Assembly: GCA_016714495.1 (NCBI GenBank)
Contig: JADKDU010000007.1
Coordinates: forward strand, 124,001 to 188,000
Source of the DNA: Hyphomonadaceae bacterium
Lineage (GTDB): Bacteria > Pseudomonadota > Alphaproteobacteria > Caulobacterales > Hyphomonadaceae
Reading direction: 5' to 3'
DNA length: 64,000 nt
The notes beneath the pieces are model-generated. The model was not told where the DNA came from. It searched no databases and was given only the letters and a program-made list of their open reading frames with translations. The position numbers were made by a program, and so were the translations under genes. Shown here one piece after another: positions 11,265 to 17,305 of this stretch; the stretch's first letter is position 1; every line of letters begins with the position of its first letter.

Positions 11265-11378
11265 TTAGGCGGAGAAAACGTAGAACATGAAGCCAGTGCT
11301 CATCAGAGCCACCGGAATTGCGATGAAAAGGGCGAGAAGTTCCTGACGCGCTTCGTGGAATTTGGGGAGGAAGGTCAT
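11265..11378 (-). CDS. Small membrane peptide, 37 residues
   Basis: An unrecognised small gene. ATG 11378 is preceded by ACGGAG at a good distance, and the frame ends at TAA after 37 codons. The peptide has a polar, mixed-charge N-terminus (MTFLPKFHEARQE) and then a hydrophobic stretch LLALFIAIPVALMSTGFMF long enough to cross the membrane once. It ends in YVFSA. A strong terminator follows 160 bases downstream and a TTGCAA-17-TACGTA promoter candidate precedes it, so it has its own transcription unit. It is not homologous by eye to the two small peptides at 34.6-34.9 kb, though the architecture (charged start, one helix) is similar. Confidence 0.7.
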   Translation of the reverse strand: MTFLPKFHEARQELLALFIAIPVALMSTGFMFYVFSA

Positions 11379-11462
11379 GTGCAGCTCCGTTTGTTATCCG
11401 GGGTCTCTAACGGCCCCTGGGGGAAGGTTGGCGGGCGGGCTCTTTGTCCCGTCCATGTCGTC

Positions 11463-11491
11463 TACGTAGCCTAGCATTGATTGGATTGCAA
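11463..11491 (-). promoter_or_regulatory. Candidate promoter of the 37-residue peptide gene
   Basis: On the minus strand TTGCAA and TACGTA are 17 bases apart, about 85 bases before the start codon. Only partly matches the sigma-70 consensus. The rest of the 243-base gap up to the TetR gene shows nothing else I recognise. Confidence 0.3.
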
Positions 11492-11621
11492 TGAACAAAG
11501 CTCAAACCGTTCACTATTTCTGCTGCAAGCGCGATCACGTACCCGCGATTTCTATGCTGCACATGCTAACAGAACGCGGATCAGTGACTGGTTAAAACAC
11601 GATCACGGCGGGGCGAGCCAC

Positions 11622-12230
11622 TTAACGCCTTGCAGAAAGACCCGTGAAAATAAGGCTCAACACGCCTTCCAGCTCCGCCCGTAAAGCCTCGAGCTTTTCG
11701 GTGGTCCATAATTGAGGGATTCGGAACTTCATCATCGCGCACTGAACAAGGTCCGCCGTGATGGTCAGATCGGCCGGCAGCGCGAAATCTCCCGACTTTT
11801 GGCCCTCATCGAGAATATGCTCGATCTGCCTGCGTTCCTGGGCCAGTTCCTCGGCCATGTATTCCGGCCGCTCGCGCCCCATAATCTCCGCCAGCTCCAT
11901 CAGTTTGGGATGAGCCTCGAAGACACGAAAGGTCCGCTCAAGCCGCGCGAGGAAAAAGTCGTTCATTTTCCGGGTCGCAGACCGCGCAGCGTCGCGTATG
12001 ATTTCTTCATAGAGCGCCAGTGAGTTCTGCGCGAATTTCCGCGTCATCGCCTCTGCGATATCGATCTTGGAGGGATAGAAGCGATAGATATTCCCAGCCG
12101 ACATCCCGCAATCGGCGGCAATCTCGGACATGGTGGTCTTGTTGTATCCATAGTGCAGGATACGGTCGCCCGCGGCCTTGAGAATGGTTTCGCGCGGATC
12201 GGCCTTTTCGGTCGTTTGAATAGTCGTCAT
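11622..12230 (-). CDS. TetR-family transcriptional regulator
   Basis: Repressor-type regulator of 202 residues. The N-terminal helix-turn-helix spans roughly residues 14-55: TILKAAGDRILHYGYNKTTM, then SEIAADCGMSAGNIYRFYPSK. An all-helical ligand domain follows, in which no ligand can be read. The start is ATG 12230. No Shine-Dalgarno sequence precedes it, but TTGAAC-16-TACATT ends 6 bases before the ATG, so the mRNA may be leaderless. The perfect palindrome TGAACGTTCA overlaps that -35 element, as expected for self-repression. gpsA begins only 33 bases away on the other strand and could be under the same control. Confidence 0.9.
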   Translation of the reverse strand: MTTIQTTEKADPRETILKAAGDRILHYGYNKTTMSEIAADCGMSAGNIYRFYPSKIDIAEAMTRKFAQNSLALYEEIIRDAARSATRKMNDFFLARLERTFRVFEAHPKLMELAEIMGRERPEYMAEELAQERRQIEHILDEGQKSGDFALPADLTITADLVQCAMMKFRIPQLWTTEKLEALRAELEGVLSLIFTGLSARR

Positions 12231-12231
12231 G

Positions 12232-12263
12232 TGTTGAATGTATTCCGGAACGCTGAACGTTCA
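12232..12263. promoter_or_regulatory. TetR/gpsA divergent operator-promoter region
   Basis: The 33-base gap contains TGAACGTTCA (12254-12263), a perfect 10-bp palindrome abutting the gpsA ATG. A wider inverted repeat TTGAATGT / ACGTTCAA embraces it. Read toward tetR, TTGAAC and TACATT form a promoter whose start point would be the tetR ATG itself. This is a likely autoregulatory TetR site. Confidence 0.5.
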
Positions 12264-13289
12264 ATGAAATCTTCAGGCGATATAGCGCGGACCGAAACGA
12301 TATTCCAGCGGATCGGTGTCGCAGGCGCCGGGGCGTGGGGAACGGCGCTCGCAATCTGCGCGGGCGCTGCAGGGCGCGACGTGAAGATCTGGGCGCGCGA
12401 GCCCGAGATCGCCGCCACGCTGACCAGCGGGGATGGCAATCCCGCCTTCCTGCCTGCAACCTCGATCCCGGCCATGCCCGCCTCAACCGACATGGCGCAC
12501 CTGGCGGATTGCGACGCCATCCTGCTGGTCGCCCCCGCCCAGCACTTGCGCGCCACGCTGAAATCGCTGGCACCGCATCTGAAGCCCGCGACACCCATCG
12601 CCCTCTGCTCGAAAGGCATCGAGCGCGGCACGCACAAGCTGATGACCGATGTGCTGGCCGAGGAAGCATCACACGCCTCGCCCGCCGTTCTCTCCGGCCC
12701 GTCCTTCGCCATCGACGTCGCACGCGGCCTGCCCACCGCCGTTACCCTCGCCTGCCCCGACCGCGCCACCGGAGACGCCTGGGTGCGCTCCATCGGACGC
12801 CCGCATTTCCGCATGTACTGGAGCGACGACCTTGTCGGCGCCGAAGCCGGCGGCGCGATCAAGAACGTCCTCGCCATCGCCTGCGGCGTCTGCGAGGGGC
12901 TCGGCCTCGGCCGTTCCGCCCACGCCGCCCTCATCGCGCGCGGCTTTGCAGAGATGACCCGCCTCGGGACCCGGCTCGGCGGCCGACCGGAAACACTCGC
13001 AGGCCTGTGCGGCCTGGGCGACCTCGTCCTCACCTGCTCCTCGCCGCAATCGCGCAATATGAGCTTCGGCATGGAGCTTGGCCGCGGAAAATCCGCCGCG
13101 GACATCCTCGCCTCGCGCAAGGCCGTCACCGAAGGCGTCGAGACTGCGCCTGCCGTCGTCGAACTGGCTCGCAAGCTCAAGGTCGACCTACCCATTTGTG
13201 AAGTCGTCCTCAACATGATCGAGGGTAGGCTCGATGCGCGCTCGGCCGTCGACCGTCTGCTGAACCGCCCGATGAAGGAGGAAGCCTGA
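12264..13289 (+). CDS. gpsA: Glycerol-3-phosphate dehydrogenase [NAD(P)+]
   Basis: Cytosolic enzyme that reduces dihydroxyacetone phosphate to sn-glycerol 3-phosphate, the backbone for phospholipids. The 341-residue protein has the nucleotide-binding loop GVAGAGAWGTALA (18-30), the SKGIERGTHKL segment, the SGPSFAIDVARGLPTAVT block, and the catalytic-lysine segment EAGGAIKNVLAIACGVCEGL. Length fits the family. I chose ATG 12264, because the upstream in-frame codons lie inside the divergent tetR gene. yciI starts on the last base of the stop codon, so the two are translationally coupled. Confidence 0.95.
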   Translation: MKSSGDIARTETIFQRIGVAGAGAWGTALAICAGAAGRDVKIWAREPEIAATLTSGDGNPAFLPATSIPAMPASTDMAHLADCDAILLVAPAQHLRATLKSLAPHLKPATPIALCSKGIERGTHKLMTDVLAEEASHASPAVLSGPSFAIDVARGLPTAVTLACPDRATGDAWVRSIGRPHFRMYWSDDLVGAEAGGAIKNVLAIACGVCEGLGLGRSAHAALIARGFAEMTRLGTRLGGRPETLAGLCGLGDLVLTCSSPQSRNMSFGMELGRGKSAADILASRKAVTEGVETAPAVVELARKLKVDLPICEVVLNMIEGRLDARSAVDRLLNRPMKEEA

Positions 13290-13573
13290 TGCCGCTCTAT
13301 GTCTTTCATGGCCTCGACAAGCCCGGCGCGCTGGAGCTCAGAAAAGCCACGCGGCAAACCCATCTCGACTGGCTCGCTTCTTTGAGCCCGCGCGTGAAGA
13401 TCGGCGGGCCGATGCTGGCCGAAGACGGCGCAACGCCCGTCGGCTCCATGCTCGTGCTCGAAGCCGATAGCCTGGAAGCTGCAAAAGCCGAATATGCGCG
13501 CGACCCCTACAATGCCGCTGGTCTCTGGCAGACCACGTCAGTCCGTCCCTTCAACTGGCTCGTGAAACAATGA
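13289..13573 (+). CDS. YciI-family protein
   Basis: Small protein of 94 residues with a single YCII (ferredoxin-like alpha/beta) domain. Seen here are the opening strand MPLYVFHGLDKPGALELR, the conserved His in RQTHLDWLAS, the GGPMLAEDGATPVGSMLVLE segment, and the Asp-Pro pair in YARDPYNAAGLW. The family includes dehydrochlorinase-like proteins but most members have no known reaction. It follows gpsA with a one-base stop/start overlap and overlaps the next gene by ATGA, so it belongs to a gpsA-yciI-methyltransferase operon. Confidence 0.9.
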   Translation: MPLYVFHGLDKPGALELRKATRQTHLDWLASLSPRVKIGGPMLAEDGATPVGSMLVLEADSLEAAKAEYARDPYNAAGLWQTTSVRPFNWLVKQ

Positions 13574-14385
13574 TGCGCTCCGTTCTCCTGCGACCTGCCC
13601 TCGTTTCGATGGCCCTGCTGCTCAGCGCCCCCGCCCTGGCGCAAGAAACGCCAACGCCGCGCACGGACATCGAGCAGGTTCGCAAGGAAGCCATGGCGGA
13701 CCGCGCCGTCCGCGCCGCGGTGGCGGACGCTGCACGCAACATGGAAGCGCGGCTCAAGGACGAGCGCCGCGATATCGAAGTCATCGTGAAAGCTTCACAC
13801 GCCAAGGCGGGCGACCGCGTGCTCGATGTCGCCTCAGGCAGCGGCTATCTCGCTCAGGTTTTCTCGAGCCTCGTTGGCCCTGCGGGCCATGTCGACATCC
13901 ACAACACGCCGGGCTGGATCGCGCAGTTCCCCAACATGGACCCGCCGGTGCAGAAGAAGATGATCAAGCAGCCGAATATCGGCTGGGTCACGCAATCCTG
14001 GGCCGACCTAGACGGGCCGGCCGAAAGCTACGACGTGATCCTGCTTGGCCGCATCTACCACGACATCATCGTCGAAGGCGGCGACTATGATGCGATCAAC
14101 CAGCGCTTCTTCGCCATGCTGAAGCCCGGAGGCTATGTGCTCGTGGAAGATCACGACGCCGACGAGACCATGCCGCTCATGCAGCAGGCCAATCTGCACC
14201 GCGTCAGCCATGGCGACGCCATCGGTCAATTCCTTCGCGCGGGATTTGCGGCGACCGAGCTGATCCTGATCGACAGCAAATATGACGACCGCCGCTGGAA
14301 CGTCTTTCGCCCCGGCGTGAAAGGCCGGACGGACCACTATATCGCGGTGTTCCAGAAACCAGCCGACGGCAAGGCGCTGCGCTAG
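13570..14385 (+). CDS. Exported SAM-dependent methyltransferase-like protein
   Basis: A 271-residue protein with a class I methyltransferase fold behind an export signal. Residues 1-24 form a signal peptide ending in APALAQ. The SAM-binding motif I is GDRVLDVASGSGYLAQVFS (about 81-99) and a later LKPGGYVLVEDHDA strand corresponds to motif III. It matches the predicted periplasmic methyltransferase group (COG4798-like). This is puzzling, since SAM is not expected outside the cytoplasm, so binding of another ligand or retention at the membrane are alternatives. It overlaps yciI by ATGA and is the last gene of that operon. Confidence 0.85.
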   Translation: MMRSVLLRPALVSMALLLSAPALAQETPTPRTDIEQVRKEAMADRAVRAAVADAARNMEARLKDERRDIEVIVKASHAKAGDRVLDVASGSGYLAQVFSSLVGPAGHVDIHNTPGWIAQFPNMDPPVQKKMIKQPNIGWVTQSWADLDGPAESYDVILLGRIYHDIIVEGGDYDAINQRFFAMLKPGGYVLVEDHDADETMPLMQQANLHRVSHGDAIGQFLRAGFAATELILIDSKYDDRRWNVFRPGVKGRTDHYIAVFQKPADGKALR

Positions 14386-14387
14386 CC

Positions 14388-14516
14388 GGCACGCTCGCCT
14401 TGATGCACGGCCCCTCCTTCAAGGGCGACTGCAACGCGGCCCTCAATGCGCTGGCCGCCGACTACGACATACGTGTGATAGCCGCGATGAAACAAGCTCG
14501 CCTACACACGGTCTGA
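14388..14516 (+). pseudogene. Possible C-terminal remnant of an MBL-fold hydrolase
   Basis: Directly after the methyltransferase stop, one frame reads GTLALMHGPSFKGDCNAALN, then ALAADYDIRV and ends at a TGA. The MHGxSFxGD pattern and the helix after it resemble the C-terminal end of metallo-beta-lactamase-fold proteins of the di-iron flavoprotein group. No start or catalytic HxHxDH region precedes it, so if the resemblance is real it is a leftover. The identification rests on remembered patterns in a 42-codon stretch. Confidence 0.35.
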
Positions 14517-14548
14517 TTCGGGCTCCTTTCTTGAACCCAAAGAGGAGT

Positions 14549-15235
14549 TCAGACCCGAACGAAGTCGAGAAAGACCGGCGCGCAATCCCCGAGGCGCTTT
14601 TCCTGATAACGCGTGGTCACGTGATCCGCCGGCGCCACGCGCCAGTCGTTAGCGCGCGCCGCGGTCCAGTCGAACAGTCCGCTGCGAGTCACATCGGCCA
14701 GCGCACGGTTTGCATAGTCGGCCCAATCGGTGGCGAAGCGCAGGCGCGCGCCGGGCTTCAGGATGCGGGCGAGCTCAACAATAAAATCAGATTGCACCAG
14801 CCGGCGCTTGCGATGCCGGGTCTTCGGCCATGGATCTGGAAATAGGATGAAGCCGCGGTCGATCGACTTATCGGCAAATTGCGCCACCAGATCGCGAGCG
14901 TCGCCACGCCTGACCTTCACATTCGATAGCGCCTGCTCGTCGAGCGCGGTCAGCAGTTTCGCGACGCCATCGACGAAAGGCTCGGCGCCGATGAAACCAA
15001 CATCAGGATGGCGCGTCGCTTGTCCGGCCAGATGTTCCCCGCCGCCAAAGCCGATCTCGAGCCAGACATCGCGCTTGCCATCAAACAGCGAGGCGGGCTG
15101 CAACTGGCCCGCCGCCGTGGCTGGTATGCCCAGCGTCGGCAGCACGTCATCGATCAGCGCCTGCTGCCGCTTCGACAGCGGCTTTCCCGCCGCGCGGCCA
15201 TAGAGGCGGTGTTTCTGGTGTTGCTGTTCGCTCAT
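14549..15235 (-). CDS. trmB: tRNA (guanine-N7-)-methyltransferase
   Basis: Makes 7-methylguanosine at position 46 of tRNAs using SAM. The 228-residue protein begins MSEQQHQKHRLYGRAAGKPL, typical of alphaproteobacterial TrmB. It has the SAM motif VWLEIGFGGGEHL (about 57-69), the FIGAEPFVDGVAKLL segment and the catalytic/tRNA-contact block FPDPWPKTRHRKRR. The C-terminal TRYQEKRL segment is also conserved. I chose ATG 15235; upstream codons show no family match. It sits downstream of metK, the enzyme that makes SAM, but a terminator separates them. Confidence 0.95.
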   Translation of the reverse strand: MSEQQHQKHRLYGRAAGKPLSKRQQALIDDVLPTLGIPATAAGQLQPASLFDGKRDVWLEIGFGGGEHLAGQATRHPDVGFIGAEPFVDGVAKLLTALDEQALSNVKVRRGDARDLVAQFADKSIDRGFILFPDPWPKTRHRKRRLVQSDFIVELARILKPGARLRFATDWADYANRALADVTRSGLFDWTAARANDWRVAPADHVTTRYQEKRLGDCAPVFLDFVRV

Positions 15236-15339
15236 CCGCGCCCTGAAATCACGCCCGGACCGCAACCGCAACCCAACTCCCGCGATCAAGTGTGGGATGG
15301 AGGCGTCCCGGATTCGTGGGACGGCCGGAAATCTTGGCC

Positions 15340-15358
15340 GTTCCGCGCGAAGGCGGAG
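15340..15358. repeat. REP-like palindromic unit 1
   Basis: GTTCCGCGCGAAGGCGGAGA folds as TCCGC / GCGGA arms around GCGAAG. It looks like a degenerate copy of the small intergenic palindromes common in GC-rich Proteobacteria. Confidence 0.4.
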
Positions 15359-15417
15359 ATCGAGTCCTCTTGAACCGACAAGCGCGCGAAGCGCTCAGAA
15401 TCCCCTTGCGGCATTCT

Positions 15418-15442
15418 GCATTCCCGCCTGCGCGGGGAATGC
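15418..15442. repeat. REP-like palindromic unit 2
   Basis: GCATTCCCGC and GCGGGGAATGC pair around a CTGC loop with one bulged G. The sequence strongly resembles the widespread CATTCCCGC(N)GCGGGAATG intergenic palindrome, which often occurs many times in one genome. Confidence 0.5.
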
Positions 15443-15461
15443 GGCGGATGGAGTCCGCCCC

Positions 15462-15494
15462 AAACAAAAACGCGGCCGCCTAAGCGACCGCGTT
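15462..15494 (-). terminator. Intrinsic terminator of metK
   Basis: On the minus strand AACGCGGTCGC pairs with GCGGCCGCGTT (one G-T pair, small loop) and is followed by TTTTGTTT. It lies about 50 bases after the metK stop. Confidence 0.82.
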
Positions 15495-15540
15495 TCCAAT
15501 TCCAAAAACCCAAACCCGCACCACTTGCGGGAACGCGAAC

Positions 15541-16734
15541 CTATGCCAGATCCTTGAGCTGGGCCGCGAGGTCGGTCTTCTCCCACGAGAAGCCGCCATC
15601 CGCATCCGGCTCTCGGCCAAAATGGCCGTAGGCGGAGGTGCGCGCATAGATCGGCTTATTGAGGCCAAGATGCGTGCGGATGCCCCGCGGACGTAGGTCC
15701 ATCACTTCGCCGAGCCGCTTTTCGAGCTTGGCGAGATCGACTTTTTCCGTGCCATCGCAGTTTGCATAGATCGACAGCGGCTCGGGCACGCCGATGGCGT
15801 ATGACAGCTGGATCACACAACGCTCGGCCAGGCCGGCTGCGACAACATTCTTGGCGAGATAGCGCGCCGCATAGGCCGCCGAACGGTCAACCTTCGTCGG
15901 ATCCTTGCCCGAGAAAGCCCCGCCGCCATGCGGCGCCGCGCCGCCATAGGTATCGACGATGATCTTGCGTCCGGTGAGGCCGCAATCGCCATCGGGTCCG
16001 CCGATGACGAATTTGCCGGTGGGATTGATCCACCATTGGCAGTCTTTCGAGATCGGCAGCACATCGCCCAGCGCCTGACGGATATAGGGCTCGACGATCT
16101 TGCGGATGTCATCGCTCGACTGGTTCGGATCGGTGTGCTGCGTCGAGAGCACGATCGAGACGGCTTCCTTCGGCTTGCCGTTCTCATATCGAACCGTGAC
16201 CTGGCTCTTCGCGTCGGGCGCCAGCGTCTTCTCCTTACCGGAGTGCCGCGCATCGGCGAGCAGCTTCAGGATGCGGTGCGAGAACTGGATCGGCGCCGGC
16301 ATCAGCTCAGGCGTCTCGTTCGTCGCATAGCCGAACATGATGCCTTGGTCGCCCGCGCCCTCTTCCTTGTTGCCCGAGGCGTCGACGCCCTGGGCGATAT
16401 GCTCGGACTGACCATGGAGCAGGACTTCGATGTCCGCATCGCGCCAGGAGAAACCTTTCTGATCATAGCCAATGTCCTTGATCGCCATGCGGGCATGATG
16501 AGCAATCAGGTCCTTGGTGACCGCATCGGTGCCGCGGAATTCGCCCGCGATCACCACCTTGTTCGTAGTCGCCAGCGTCTCGGCGGCGCAGCGCAGCGAC
16601 CAGACGTCGAGCCCCTGTTCGATCGTGGTGCGATAATAGAGGTCCACGACCTCGTCGGAGATCCGGTCGCACACCTTGTCGGGGTGGCCTTCGGAAACGC
16701 TTTCGGAGGTGAAAAGATAGTTGGAACGCGCCAC
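15541..16734 (-). CDS. metK: S-adenosylmethionine synthase
   Basis: Makes S-adenosylmethionine from methionine and ATP in the cytosol. The 397 residues show GHPDK (16-20), the active-site hexapeptide GAGDQG, the P-loop-like GGGAFSGKDPTKVDRSAAY and the C-terminal SAYGHFGR. I chose GTG 16734 (VARSNYLFTSESVSEG), because it gives the family N-terminus and has GGGAG 8 bases before it. An ATG 48 bases upstream would add an unconserved tail. A 6-4-6 palindrome lies about 50 bases upstream. The XRE gene precedes it on the same strand and a terminator follows. Confidence 0.96.
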   Translation of the reverse strand: MARSNYLFTSESVSEGHPDKVCDRISDEVVDLYYRTTIEQGLDVWSLRCAAETLATTNKVVIAGEFRGTDAVTKDLIAHHARMAIKDIGYDQKGFSWRDADIEVLLHGQSEHIAQGVDASGNKEEGAGDQGIMFGYATNETPELMPAPIQFSHRILKLLADARHSGKEKTLAPDAKSQVTVRYENGKPKEAVSIVLSTQHTDPNQSSDDIRKIVEPYIRQALGDVLPISKDCQWWINPTGKFVIGGPDGDCGLTGRKIIVDTYGGAAPHGGGAFSGKDPTKVDRSAAYAARYLAKNVVAAGLAERCVIQLSYAIGVPEPLSIYANCDGTEKVDLAKLEKRLGEVMDLRPRGIRTHLGLNKPIYARTSAYGHFGREPDADGGFSWEKTDLAAQLKDLA

Positions 16735-16782
16735 GCAGAACTCCCGGGAAAAGGTCGGCACTGCAATAACCCGGCCAGCCAT

Positions 16783-16798
16783 ATAAAGAAAGCTTTAT
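16783..16798. promoter_or_regulatory. AT-rich palindrome before metK
   Basis: ATAAAG-AAAG-CTTTAT is a perfect 6-4-6 inverted repeat, conspicuous in this GC-rich DNA, 49-64 bases before the metK start. An AT-rich palindrome of this type would suit a methionine-cycle repressor of the SahR (ArsR) kind. No such regulator is in the window, so the assignment is a guess. Confidence 0.4.
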
Positions 16799-16833
16799 AC
16801 GATTTAGCGGATCACAACCCTGCCTTGATTTGG

Positions 16834-17278
16834 CTAATTCCTGCGGTTTTTGGCGGGTGCGGTCGATTTTCCACCCGCCTTGGCCTGCTTCTTCACCATG
16901 GCGAGAATCGCGTTCCGGGCGATGGCGTCCCGGATCTGGCGAAAAGCCATGACGAGTTCGATCAGCTGGCTGTCGCCCGTTCCGACGAAATCATCGCCCT
17001 CCGCCCCCGCCCCGCCGCACAGCAGAATGCAGCGGGTCGAGCCCTTCGTAGAAACAGGCGATCGAGATCTTGAGACCCTTGGCGATGTCGTAGAGGCGGC
17101 CGGCGGAGCGGTTCTTGCCGTTCTCGTATTTCTGGAGCTGCCGGTCGGTGACGCCGACCTGCTCTGCGAGCTCGGGCTGGGAAATCTCAAGGTCCGTCCG
17201 ACGCTTGCCAATGCGCTCGCCGACGGTCTGGTCGATCAGGGATGGATCACGCGTCTCCAAGGATTTTTCCCGTCGCAT
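16834..17278 (-). pseudogene. XRE-family regulator with a +1 frameshift
   Basis: The N-terminal part, from ATG 17278, contains a helix-turn-helix: GERIGKRRTDLEISQPELAE, then QVGVTDRQLQKYENGKN. It continues through LKISIACFYEGLDPL but hits a stop shortly after a G-rich tract. The rest of the protein (LIELVMAFRQIRDAIARNAI, then LAMVKKQ) is in the next frame, ending at 16834. Removing one G from the GGGGG run (the C run at 17004-17008) joins the two into a normal 147-residue regulator. XRE genes of this type sit between lnt and metK in many alphaproteobacteria. It is therefore either a sequencing error or a freshly broken gene. Confidence 0.8.
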
Positions 17279-17305
17279 ACACCCCAAGATTGCGCACCAC
17301 TAACC

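Larger units (their letters stand above)
15236..15540. other. Gap between trmB and metK with REP-like palindromes
   Basis: About 305 bases with no gene. It contains two short palindromic units sharing a TTCCCGC/GCGGGAA-type core (15340-15358 and 15418-15442) and the metK terminator at its right end. The remainder is GC-rich and shows no open frame of interest. Confidence 0.6.

Noticed and set aside
16735..16833. Possible SAM-II riboswitch before metK
   Set aside because: The conserved SAM-II core sequence and pseudoknot were not found; only the ATAAAG palindrome is present.
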